Source: Gammaproteobacteria bacterium (lineage in GTDB: Bacteria; Pseudomonadota; Gammaproteobacteria; UBA6429; Thiohalophilaceae). From it: a DNA stretch of 7,474 nt. The position numbers were made by a program, and so were the translations under genes. Shown here piece by piece: positions 1 to 5,986 of the stretch. The stretch's first letter is position 1. Every line of letters begins with the position of its first letter. Below the pieces are notes generated by a model. It saw only the letters and a program-made list of their open reading frames with translations, searched no databases and was not told the origin of the DNA. The stretch lies in NCBI GenBank assembly GCA_030593785.1, contig JAUVGM010000108.1, forward strand, positions 1 to 7,474, written 5' to 3'.

Positions 1-134
1 AGAGCGGTTGTAATAAGGCTTAGCCATAAGGGTAAATGTAAAAAATGTGGTAAGAGAACAAGAAATAAGCCAACTAATAATATTAACGCTGCAGGTTGTA
101 CATTATGATTTTGTAATTTATTCAGTAAAATCAT
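1..134 (-). CDS. TgpA/DUF3488-type transglutaminase, N-terminal fragment cut by the window edge
   Basis: This is the first 44 codons of a gene that continues beyond the left edge. The ATG (134-132) directly abuts the TAG stop of the DUF58 gene (137-135), with no base between, so translation is probably coupled. The visible peptide starts MILLNKLQNHNVQPAALILL and continues as a hydrophobic segment of about 20 residues, followed by a PHFLHLPLWLSL stretch. In the DUF3488/TgpA family the first membrane helix carries a very similar PHxxHLPLW motif. These proteins are usually about 650-670 residues, with several N-terminal membrane helices and a periplasmic transglutaminase-like domain. The usual order MoxR, DUF58, TgpA supports the call. 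The catalytic domain lies outside the window, so function rests on the N-terminal motif and the neighbours. Confidence 0.75.
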   Translation of the reverse strand, partial: MILLNKLQNHNVQPAALILLVGLFLVLLPHFLHLPLWLSLITTA

Positions 135-1091
135 CTAATTCGCACCATACAATGCAAGTTGCTTTAAACAGTTTTCTAAATGAGGTTTGCCAATATTGGG
201 TTGAATTACTGAATCGGGTAAACGTAATCCGTAACTTAAATTGGCTTCATATGCGAGTAACACCCAGCGAGTAAGCTGTGAAAGTTTTAATTCGGTCCCT
301 GAGACAGTTGTCTCTGACCAGTTTAACCATAGTTCATCGGATGTAGTTGAAGAAAATTCTTTGGTTTGTAAGGTGTGGTGACGGGCAAAACTTTTCCAGT
401 GAATGTGTTGTAATGGATCGCCTTCAGCATAAGATCGTAAACCTTTAAAATCGTCAGTGCCCAGTTCAAGTTGTTTTTTCCCTTCTGATAAACCTGCGCT
501 TTTCATCGGTAAAGAGGAGTGTAGGGAAGGCCTTGGATATACCAATTGAGTTTGATCAAGCTCTGCAATGGCCCAGGCACGAAATAATCCAAACGGAAAA
601 CGACTTTCTATATAAAAACGGGGTAAAGGAATAAGGCCTCGCTGTTTAAAAATATGCTTAATGGTTAACGTCGATAAGCTGTTTTCATTTAAATCAACTA
701 TTGTAGTTAACTTTTGAGGAGTAAAAGTTTGTATGGAAAATCGAGGGTGGCGGTTTACATTATTAATTTGAACAATAAAGCTGGCATCTTGATCGACAAA
801 TACCGGTTTACAGATGGCGGGCCCAATACTGAGTTTTAATAAATTATTGTAAGTATGAAATATAGTAACAACGGAAAGGCTAGCCAATAGGAAAGTTAAA
901 AAATATCCCAGGCTATTACTGTAGTTAATTGAGCCCAGTAGCATAATAAAAAGTAACAGGGCAAAAGCAAGACCTTGTTTAGTCGGTAATATATAGACAC
1001 GACGTCGTGTTAATAAATAGGGTGCTTTTTGTTTACCATCACCAACGAAAAAACGTTGTAAATTAAATCGGGTTTTAAAAGCAGTAAACAT
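135..1091 (-). CDS. DUF58-family membrane-anchored protein
   Basis: The product is 318 residues long, the normal length for the family. A basic N-terminus leads to two adjacent membrane segments at about residues 40-55 and 60-80. A mostly soluble region follows. The family hallmark is clear: DFKGLRSYAEGD at 214-225 and HIHWKSFAR at 229-237, the D-F-K-G-L-R ... G-D ... H-W-K signature. A second conserved stretch, RFPFGLFRAW, lies at 164-173. DUF58 proteins are paired with MoxR AAA+ ATPases and, in gammaproteobacteria, with TgpA transglutaminases. Their biochemical role is not established, and an envelope-stress or assembly function is inferred. The ATG is 3 nt after the moxR stop and has no good Shine-Dalgarno sequence, so translation probably depends on moxR termination. 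The next gene starts directly at this gene's stop. Confidence 0.92.
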   Translation of the reverse strand: MFTAFKTRFNLQRFFVGDGKQKAPYLLTRRRVYILPTKQGLAFALLLFIMLLGSINYSNSLGYFLTFLLASLSVVTIFHTYNNLLKLSIGPAICKPVFVDQDASFIVQINNVNRHPRFSIQTFTPQKLTTIVDLNENSLSTLTIKHIFKQRGLIPLPRFYIESRFPFGLFRAWAIAELDQTQLVYPRPSLHSSLPMKSAGLSEGKKQLELGTDDFKGLRSYAEGDPLQHIHWKSFARHHTLQTKEFSSTTSDELWLNWSETTVSGTELKLSQLTRWVLLAYEANLSYGLRLPDSVIQPNIGKPHLENCLKQLALYGAN

Positions 1092-1094
1092 GAA

Positions 1095-2015
1095 TCAGGG
1101 TATCGCGACATCTTTCAATAAAGCATCAATGGCCTGAGGTGCATCTGGATCAACGGGCTGCAAACGATGACGGACAACGCTGGGTAAAACAGCTTGCACG
1201 TCTTCGGGAATAACATAATCACGATCATTTAACATTGCCCATGCTTTACTCACATGCAGTAAAGCTAAACCGGCACGAGGAGATAAACCGTATTCATACA
1301 GGCCGGATTCACGTGAGTAACTGATTAAGGCCTGAACATAATCAAGCAAAGCATCGGATGTAGTAATGTGTTGTACTTGATCTTGCATATCCTTTAATTC
1401 ATTTTCATCTAAACATGAGGCTAAATTATTTAATGCGTCACGGCGATCATCGGAAATAAGTAATTGTCGTTCAGCCTTGGCATCTGGATAACCCAATGAA
1501 ATTGACATTAAAAAACGATCAAGTTGAGACTCCGGTAAAGGAAAAGTACCAATTTGTTCTGATGGATTCTGTGTCGCAATAACAAAAAATGGTTTAGGAA
1601 GCTCCCGTGTTTTACCGTCCAGAGTTACTTGTTGTTCTTCCATGGCTTCGAGTAAGGCGCTTTGTGTTTTGGGTGTGGCTCGATTAATTTCATCGGCTAA
1701 TAGAACATTATTGAAAATAGGACCAGGGTGAAAGGCAAATTGGCTTTCGTTTTGCTCATAAATAGAAATTCCCAGTACATCTGCGGGTAACATGTCGCTG
1801 GTAAATTGAATGCGGCTAAACTGTAATCCAAGTAATTGAGCAAAGGTGTGAGCCAGGGTGGTCTTTCCAACACCGGGTAAATCTTCAATGAGAAGGTGTC
1901 CTTTCGCAAGAATACAGGTCAGCGCCAGGCGTAATTTGTGTTCTTTACCTAAAATGATGGTATTGGCAGAATTAATGATTTCTTTTAACTGGCTGCTGTG
2001 GCTTTTTATATTCAT
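1095..2015 (-). CDS. MoxR-family AAA+ ATPase
   Basis: A 306-residue cytoplasmic MoxR-type AAA+ ATPase of typical length. Visible motifs in order are Walker A LPGVGKT (46-52), Walker B LLADEINRA (105-113), sensor 1 ATQNP (147-151), arginine-finger region LPESQLDRF (160-168, R168) and sensor 2 GLSPRAG (243-249, R247). The C-terminal lid domain contains the family's typical VIPEDVQAVLPSVVRHR stretch (268-284). MoxR ATPases are thought to act as chaperones in maturation or activation of partner complexes. The partner here is likely the DUF58 protein encoded 3 nt downstream. The ATG is supported by a purine-rich AGAAGAG just upstream on the minus strand (2025-2019). It is the first gene of the minus-strand operon and faces a divergent promoter region. 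Confidence 0.95.
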   Translation of the reverse strand: MNIKSHSSQLKEIINSANTIILGKEHKLRLALTCILAKGHLLIEDLPGVGKTTLAHTFAQLLGLQFSRIQFTSDMLPADVLGISIYEQNESQFAFHPGPIFNNVLLADEINRATPKTQSALLEAMEEQQVTLDGKTRELPKPFFVIATQNPSEQIGTFPLPESQLDRFLMSISLGYPDAKAERQLLISDDRRDALNNLASCLDENELKDMQDQVQHITTSDALLDYVQALISYSRESGLYEYGLSPRAGLALLHVSKAWAMLNDRDYVIPEDVQAVLPSVVRHRLQPVDPDAPQAIDALLKDVAIP

Positions 2016-2033
2016 AGGCTCTTCTGGTTATTT

Positions 2034-2047
2034 ACAATATATAGTGT
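2034..2047. promoter_or_regulatory. imperfect palindrome in the divergent gap, possible operator
   Basis: The sequence ACAATATATAGTGT matches its own reverse complement at 12 of 14 positions (core ACA-n-TATATA-n-TGT). The flanking T (2033) and A (2048) extend the symmetry to 14 of 16. It covers the moxR -10 and lies upstream of the forward-strand leader ORF. A transcription-factor site that controls both directions is possible. The palindrome is mostly A/T, so chance symmetry is also possible. It does not fit the E. coli ModE consensus well. Confidence 0.25.
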
Positions 2048-2063
2048 AGATTGAGAGGGTCAA
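2036..2063 (-). promoter_or_regulatory. sigma-70-like promoter of the moxR operon
   Basis: On the minus strand, TTGACC (2063-2058, five of six matches to the -35 consensus) is separated by 16 bp from TATATT (2041-2036, five of six matches to the -10 consensus). This places the start roughly 15 bp before the moxR ATG, with room for the AGAAGAG ribosome site at 2025-2019. It is the best sigma-70-like pair I see in the 85-bp divergent gap. The -10 lies within the imperfect palindrome at 2034-2047, so a regulator bound there could block it. Confidence 0.5.
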
Positions 2064-2066
2064 ACT

Positions 2067-2108
2067 ATGACCATTAATTACATAAATTGTTCGTATTCAT
2101 ATGCTTAG
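2067..2108 (+). CDS. possible 13-codon leader ORF upstream of the aminopeptidase gene
   Basis: A short ORF, MTINYINCSYSYA, has a purine-rich GAGAGGG at 2053-2059 (core GAGG, 8 nt before the ATG). Its TAG stop (2106-2108) lies just inside the start of the aminopeptidase gene, whose ATG is at 2101, in another frame. That downstream ATG is preceded by TTCGTATTCAT, which has no Shine-Dalgarno sequence. The arrangement would let ribosomes that finish the leader restart at 2101. The peptide has no family I recognise and may have no role itself. This requires a transcript starting upstream of about 2050. The only forward -10 candidate I see there is TACAAT (2033-2038), with a poor -35. Confidence 0.35.
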   Translation: MTINYINCSYSYA

Positions 2109-3156
2109 ACTTAAATTTGTATTCCTCGTATTCAGTGCTATCACCGTATCAGCCTGCTCGTCTTTTGGCTATTACATGGACCTTATGGAAGGTCATTCTG
2201 AGCTTATGGAACAGAGAAAGCCGGTAAAAGAATTATTAGCAGAAAAAGAAATCAAACCTAAGTTACGCAAACTACTTAAAAAAAGCCAAGAAATACGTGA
2301 TTTTGCAACTATTGAGCTCAATCTCCCGGAAAATGACAGTTATCGAATGTATGCTGATTTAAAGCGTCGATATGCGGTATGGAATGTGATCGCTGCGAAA
2401 GAATTCTCTATTCAACCTAAAAAATGGTGTTTTCTCTTTGTGGGTTGTTTGAGCTATCGAGGCTATTTTTCGAAAGAAGTGGCCACAGAATACGCTAATG
2501 AGTTGAAGGGCGAGGGTTATGACGTATATGTTGCCGGAGCGAATGCTTATTCAACATTAGGCTGGTTTGATGATCCGCTATTAAACACAATGATGTATAA
2601 ATCTGAAGCGAGTCGAGCAGGGATTATTTTTCATGAGTTAGCCCATCAAGTTGTTTATATCGATGATGATTCTGCATTTAATGAAGCTTTTGCCACAACG
2701 GTAGAACAAGAAGGTATACGCCGCTGGTTAGAAAAAAATGGAGATGATGGTACGTATACTGAGTATTTGCTTAATAAAAAGCGGGATTCACAACTTAATC
2801 AGTTGCTCCAGGATACAAGAGATAGATTAAAGGTTTTGTACAAAACTGATCTGATTGAGGCTGTTAAAAGAAAAACGAAGAAACAAATATTTGTATCAAT
2901 GAAGATGAAATACGATCAATTGAAAAAAAAATGGGGTGGATATAATGCGTTTGATAAGTGGATGAACCAGGATTTTAATAATTCGCATTTATTACTTATC
3001 GCAACATATCACGATTTAGTACCGATGTTTAAAGTAATGTTAAAGAAAGAAAATAATGATTTAAGTAAATTTTATGTTGCGGTAGAAAAACTTGGAAATG
3101 AGAATAGAGAAGAACGTAAAAGTATATTACAACAAATTGCAAAAATTCAGCCATGA
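2101..3156 (+). CDS. Predicted aminopeptidase lipoprotein (COG4324 / Pfam Aminopep, zinc HExxH type)
   Basis: A 351-residue protein with a lipoprotein signal: a short hydrophobic segment from residue 6 and the lipobox VSAC at 16-19, making C19 the predicted lipidated residue. It resembles the predicted aminopeptidase family: WCFLFVGCLSYRGYF (109-123), YSTLGWFDDPLLNT (150-163), the zinc-binding HELAH (178-182: H178, E179, H182) and NEAFA (194-198), where E195 is the likely third metal ligand. A peptidase tethered to the envelope is expected, but its substrate is unknown. Residues after about 220 are rich in lysine and predicted helical. ATG 2101 is chosen because the signal peptide starts there and the frame is closed by TAA at 2083-2085. 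It lacks a Shine-Dalgarno sequence and may rely on the leader ORF. The stop overlaps the modA start by 4 nt. Confidence 0.9.
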   Translation: MLRLKFVFLVFSAITVSACSSFGYYMDLMEGHSELMEQRKPVKELLAEKEIKPKLRKLLKKSQEIRDFATIELNLPENDSYRMYADLKRRYAVWNVIAAKEFSIQPKKWCFLFVGCLSYRGYFSKEVATEYANELKGEGYDVYVAGANAYSTLGWFDDPLLNTMMYKSEASRAGIIFHELAHQVVYIDDDSAFNEAFATTVEQEGIRRWLEKNGDDGTYTEYLLNKKRDSQLNQLLQDTRDRLKVLYKTDLIEAVKRKTKKQIFVSMKMKYDQLKKKWGGYNAFDKWMNQDFNNSHLLLIATYHDLVPMFKVMLKKENNDLSKFYVAVEKLGNENREERKSILQQIAKIQP

Positions 3157-3881
3157 AAAACAAAGTGTTTTCTCTAATGATTATGCTGTTTTTTTCATTT
3201 TCGGTGAAAGCTGAAGAACTTCGAATTGCGGTTGCGTCAAATTTTTATTCAACATTAAGTTTAATAAAGAATCAGTTTGAAAATGTTTATGATGACAGGA
3301 TAATAATTATAAAGGGTTCAACAGGTAAATTATATGCACAAATAAAGCATGGTGCACCTTATGACATTTACATGGCTGCAGATATAAAAAGACCCTATTT
3401 ATTAGAACAGCAACAATTAATCTTAAATAATAGCCGTTACACCTACGCTAGTGGTTTGCTTGCATTATGGTCTAAAAAATATAAACAGGATGTTTTAAAT
3501 ATATTAAAAAATAATAATTTTAATAAGCTCGCAATTGCTAACCCTAAAACAGCACCGTATGGCTTTGCTGCTATAGAAGTATTGGCTCGGTTAGAACTAA
3601 TTAATAAAGTAAAAACAAAAATGGTTTACGGTGAAAATATTGCACAAACGTTTCAGTTTGTTCAATCGGGTAGTGCTGACTTAGGCTTCGTGGCATTATC
3701 ATATGTAAAGCAAACTAATAATCAATATTGGCAAGTGCCTGAAAATTTATACACACCACTAAAACAGCAAATGGTGATCTTGAAGAATTCTAAAAAGAAA
3801 AAACTGGCAATTAAGTTTATGGAATTTATCAAGAGGGAAAATATAAAAGAAATGATCAAAAATCAGGGTTACACTATTTAA
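3153..3881 (+). CDS. modA: Molybdate ABC transporter periplasmic binding protein ModA
   Basis: A 242-residue periplasmic binding protein that captures molybdate (or tungstate) for the ModBC importer. Residues 1-20 form a signal peptide, with likely cleavage after VKA (18-20). Family motifs are AVASNF (26-31), KGSTGKLYAQIKHGAPYD (54-71), ANPKTAPYG (129-137) and GENIAQTFQFVQSGSADLGF (160-179). S29 and S56 are in the positions expected for oxyanion-contacting serines. Length is close to the family norm of about 250. The start overlaps the upstream peptidase stop (ATGA) and the stop overlaps modB (TAATG). No Shine-Dalgarno sequence is seen, so translation is probably coupled. The coding sequence is visibly more A/T-rich than modB, especially around 3480-3540. 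Ion specificity cannot be told from sequence. Confidence 0.93.
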   Translation: MKNKVFSLMIMLFFSFSVKAEELRIAVASNFYSTLSLIKNQFENVYDDRIIIIKGSTGKLYAQIKHGAPYDIYMAADIKRPYLLEQQQLILNNSRYTYASGLLALWSKKYKQDVLNILKNNNFNKLAIANPKTAPYGFAAIEVLARLELINKVKTKMVYGENIAQTFQFVQSGSADLGFVALSYVKQTNNQYWQVPENLYTPLKQQMVILKNSKKKKLAIKFMEFIKRENIKEMIKNQGYTI

Positions 3882-4558
3882 TGCTGGAGTTAATTCAATT
3901 AGGTCCCATCCTTGTCACTTTAAAGCTGGCATTAGTGACGACGTTTATTTTATTGATCATCGGAACCCCCCTGGCATGGTGGCTTTCAAATACTCAAACA
4001 AAATATAAAACACCGATAGAAGCTATCGTTGCATTACCCCTCGTTTTACCTCCAACAGTATTGGGCTTTTATTTACTGGTTGCACTAAGTCCAGATGGCT
4101 TTGTTGGACAACTTTGGTCCTATATTAGTGATGATCCATTGACCTTTAGTTTTAGTGGTCTGGTTATTGGTTCGGTAATCTATTCATTACCTTTTGTGGT
4201 GCAGCCTTTACAGGCAAGTTTTGAAAGTATTGGTAAACCTATTCAACATGCCGCGGCAAGTCTTGGTGCAAGACCGATTGATATATTTTTCAGCGTGGTT
4301 TTGCCGTTATCTTATCGAGGTTTTTTTGTTGCTATTACGCTGGGTTTTGCACATACAGTGGGAGAGTTTGGTGTGGTCTTAATGATCGGTGGCAACATAC
4401 CAGGAATAACCCAGGTATTATCAATTACGATATATGATCATGTTGAAGCGCTGGAATATTCTGCCGCACATATTTATTCAGCAGCATTGCTGCTTTTCTC
4501 GTTTGTCGTCTTATTAATTGCCTATACGGCTAACCGCAAAGTGAATATTCGTTTATGA
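3881..4558 (+). CDS. modB: Molybdate ABC transporter permease ModB
   Basis: A 225-residue inner-membrane permease with about five or six hydrophobic segments (roughly 10-35, 47-70, 91-113, 145-172 and 196-216). It forms the homodimeric channel through which ModA delivers molybdate. The EAA loop that contacts the ATPase is AAASLGARPIDIFFSVVLPL at 124-143, with the conserved glycine at 129. ModB-type features are LPLVLPPTVLGFYLL (52-66) and the segment from about 155 to 176 with HTVGEFGVVLMIGGNIPG. Length matches E. coli ModB (about 229). The ATG shares one base with the modA stop (TAATG), and the TGA overlaps the modC ATG by 4 nt, which points to tight co-translation. Confidence 0.95.
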   Translation: MLELIQLGPILVTLKLALVTTFILLIIGTPLAWWLSNTQTKYKTPIEAIVALPLVLPPTVLGFYLLVALSPDGFVGQLWSYISDDPLTFSFSGLVIGSVIYSLPFVVQPLQASFESIGKPIQHAAASLGARPIDIFFSVVLPLSYRGFFVAITLGFAHTVGEFGVVLMIGGNIPGITQVLSITIYDHVEALEYSAAHIYSAALLLFSFVVLLIAYTANRKVNIRL

Positions 4559-5625
4559 ATATTCAATTTAATTATAAAAAATCATTTGCTAACTTTGAAT
4601 TAGATTGTGCTTTTTCAATGCCAGTAGTGGGCGTAACAATACTGTTTGGTCCATCCGGTTGTGGTAAATCCACATTATTGAATTGTATTGCTGGTTTAGA
4701 AAAAAGCGATGCTGCTTATGCCAAAGTCGGTAATGTGATTTTTGATGATAAAGTAAAGAATATTCATTTACCCGCTCATCAACGTAAAGTGGGTTATGTA
4801 TTTCAGGATAGTCGCTTATTCCCTCATATGAATGTTATTGATAATTTACTTTATGGATATAAACGAGTAAAAAAATCAGAGCACGTTTTAGAAAAAGAAG
4901 AAATAATAAAAAAATTTACGTTAGAAAAATTATTAACTTTTTATCCACATCAACTTTCAGGCGGACAAAAACAGCGAGTGGCATTAGCCAGAGCGATTTT
5001 ATCAAAGCCAAGCCTGTTAATCCTTGACGAGCCATTGTCTGCATTGGATTATGCTTCAAAACAAGAACTTTTACCGTACCTGCAAACAATGTGTAAAGAG
5101 TTTTCAATTCCAATTATTTATGTCAGTCATGATTTAAAAGAAGTGCTGCAACTGGGCGATAGTATTGTCTTAATGGAAAATGGCAGAGTTGTTGATAAAG
5201 GAGATTTAGTTGAACTTTGTGTAACACAACCTTTATTAACGGAACAAGAAGGTGCGAGCTTTATCCTTAAAGGTGAAGTATTGAAGGTAAATGAAGAAGA
5301 AAAAATATCAACCGTTAACTGTGAGGGATACGAACTGTATTTATCGGGAATGCTTTTAACAGAAAAACGACAAGCTCGCATTTTGGTGCATGCTAAAGAT
5401 GTCAGTTTAACATTGGATAAAGCAGAGCACAGCAGCATATTAAATATATTGCCGGTTGAAGTAAGTAAAATTCATGAAGAACAAAAGGGCAAACATGTCA
5501 TTGAATGCATATTGGGAAAGACAAAAATATTGTCTGTTATTAGTATCCGTTCTTTACATAAATTGAATATTAAACAGGGATTGAAGATGTTTGCACAATT
5601 CAAAGCGACCGCAATGGTCAAATAA
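4555..5625 (+). CDS. modC: Molybdate ABC transporter ATP-binding protein ModC
   Basis: A 356-residue ATPase that powers ModB on the cytoplasmic face. The nucleotide-binding domain shows Walker A GPSGCGKST (32-40), Q-loop VFQDSRLFPH (82-91, Q84), ABC signature LSGGQKQR (134-141), Walker B LLILDEP (154-160) and the H-loop histidine in YVSHD (H192). The C-terminal part, about 235-356, fits the TOBE oxyanion-binding domains of ModC. The conserved SSILNILPVEV (293-303) starts the last TOBE unit. Length agrees with E. coli ModC (352). The ATG lies in the ATGA overlap with modB. It is the last gene of the operon. No convincing terminator follows. Confidence 0.95.
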   Translation: MNIQFNYKKSFANFELDCAFSMPVVGVTILFGPSGCGKSTLLNCIAGLEKSDAAYAKVGNVIFDDKVKNIHLPAHQRKVGYVFQDSRLFPHMNVIDNLLYGYKRVKKSEHVLEKEEIIKKFTLEKLLTFYPHQLSGGQKQRVALARAILSKPSLLILDEPLSALDYASKQELLPYLQTMCKEFSIPIIYVSHDLKEVLQLGDSIVLMENGRVVDKGDLVELCVTQPLLTEQEGASFILKGEVLKVNEEEKISTVNCEGYELYLSGMLLTEKRQARILVHAKDVSLTLDKAEHSSILNILPVEVSKIHEEQKGKHVIECILGKTKILSVISIRSLHKLNIKQGLKMFAQFKATAMVK

Positions 5626-5686
5626 GAAAATTATGCTAAAAATCTATAGGGTATTTTATTTTTGAATAATTATTAGTAATTTAAAA

Positions 5687-5703
5687 CGCACCATTATTGA
5701 ACA
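5687..5703 (+). promoter_or_regulatory. NtrC-like binding site 1, upstream of glnN
   Basis: CGCACCATTATTGAACA matches the enterobacterial NtrC pattern TGCACCA-N3-TGGTGCA at 10 of the 14 defined positions. The left half-site GCACCA is intact and the right half is degenerate. Its first 15 bases recur exactly 31 bp downstream. Its centre is about 163 bp upstream of the predicted sigma-54 start. The repetition, helical phasing and position are stronger evidence than the single-site score. Confidence 0.55.
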
Positions 5704-5732
5704 TCTCCACTATATATCGCACCATTATTGAA
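5687..5732 (+). repeat. pair of exact 15-bp direct repeats, 31 bp apart
   Basis: CGCACCATTATTGAA occurs at 5687-5701 and at 5718-5732, separated by 16 bp. No third copy is seen in the gap. The repeat unit begins with the NtrC half-site sequence and is read as a paired activator site rather than the remnant of a mobile element. Confidence 0.9.
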
Positions 5733-5734
5733 TA
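5718..5734 (+). promoter_or_regulatory. NtrC-like binding site 2, upstream of glnN
   Basis: CGCACCATTATTGAATA repeats the first 15 bases of site 1 exactly and in the same orientation. It matches the NtrC pattern at 9 of 14 defined positions. The 31-bp centre-to-centre distance is close to three helical turns, so both dimers would sit on the same DNA face. E. coli glnA has two strong NtrC sites about 32 bp apart in the same relative region. The centre is about 132 bp upstream of the predicted start. Confidence 0.55.
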
Positions 5735-5753
5735 TTCTTAGTGTTTAGAATAT
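5732..5753. repeat. 7-bp inverted repeat with 8-nt loop
   Basis: ATATTCT (5732-5738) and AGAATAT (5747-5753) are exact inverted copies around an 8-nt centre. The stem is A/T-rich and is not followed by a T tract, so it does not look like an intrinsic terminator. It touches the edge of NtrC-like site 2 and could be an operator or simply A/T-rich chance symmetry. Confidence 0.35.
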
Positions 5754-5776
5754 CTGCCGTTACTTAGCTTGATAGC

Positions 5777-5789
5777 TATCCCATTGATT
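5777..5789 (-). promoter_or_regulatory. possible IHF site between the NtrC-like sites and the promoter
   Basis: TATCCCATTGATT is the reverse complement of the IHF pattern WATCAANNNNTTR with one mismatch. It lies about 75 bp upstream of the predicted start, between the activator sites and the sigma-54 promoter, where IHF bends DNA at several NtrC-dependent promoters. The pattern is short and A/T-rich, so a chance match is quite likely. Confidence 0.22.
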
Positions 5790-5831
5790 CATATCGCTTA
5801 TTTTTATGATAAAGAGGGTGATATAAGTGTG

Positions 5832-5847
5832 TGGCACAAATTTTGCT
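5832..5847 (+). promoter_or_regulatory. sigma-54 (RpoN) -24/-12 promoter of glnN
   Basis: TGGCAC (5832-5837), 5 bp, then TTGCT (5843-5847) fits the consensus TGGCAC-N5-TTGCW at every defined position. The GG (5833-5834) and GC (5845-5846) are separated by the required spacing. The predicted start is near 5858, which gives a leader of about 129 nt before the glnN ATG. Such promoters need an enhancer-binding ATPase, and the NtrC-like pair upstream identifies the likely one. Confidence 0.85.
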
Positions 5848-5972
5848 CACTAGTTAGCCAAAATGTTAAAAAGACACTTTACCTCGCAATAACGTAGTAA
5901 AATTGCCACATTAGAACAACCAAATTTATAAAAATTTATTTTAAAACTTTGATTACAACTTTAGATATAGAA

Positions 5973-5978
5973 AGAAGG
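5973..5978 (+). promoter_or_regulatory. ribosome binding site that decides the glnN start
   Basis: AGAAGG lies 8 nt before the ATG at 5987. An earlier ATG at 5982 is only 3 nt away and is followed by AAA TGA, so it encodes just two residues. The run ATGAAATGA therefore contains a mini-ORF whose stop overlaps the true start. Spacing and the open frame choose 5987. Confidence 0.7.
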
Positions 5979-5986
5979 TATATGAA

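Larger units (their letters stand above)
5626..5986. promoter_or_regulatory. 361-bp intergenic control region between modC and glnN
   Basis: This A/T-rich gap holds no gene I can support. In order it contains two direct 15-bp NtrC-like repeats (5687-5734), an inverted repeat ATATTCT / AGAATAT (5732-5738 and 5747-5753), a perfect 10-bp palindrome GATAGCTATC (5771-5780), a possible one-mismatch IHF site on the minus strand (5777-5789), a sigma-54 promoter (5832-5847), and an A/T-rich leader of about 129 nt to the glnN start. The order activator sites, bending region, -24/-12 promoter is the standard plan of an NtrC-activated promoter. Confidence 0.75.

Noticed and set aside
47..274. Plus-strand reading frame of 75 codons at the left edge
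   Set aside because: It runs antisense across the DUF58 3' end and the transglutaminase start. It has no recognisable domain and the minus-strand genes have clear family signatures.
2051..2080. Forward sigma-70 promoter TTGAGA with TAATTA or TTAATT for the aminopeptidase operon
   Set aside because: The -10 candidates are poor, and the leader ORF with its SD would then be untranscribed. The evidence does not favour it over an upstream start.
4194..5438. Several alternative-frame ORFs inside modB and modC (4194-4382, 4916-5113, 5127-5438)
   Set aside because: They are shadows of modB and modC, which show complete family motifs in order.
5609..5621. Small GACC-GCAAT-GGTC hairpin at the modC 3' end
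   Set aside because: The stem is only 4 bp, lies within the coding sequence and has no following T tract.
5636..5664. Possible intrinsic terminator after modC: weak AAAAT/ATTTT pairing followed by ATTTTT
   Set aside because: The stem is short, all A/T and bulged, so it would not be stable. T-rich sequence alone in an A/T-rich gap is not evidence of termination.
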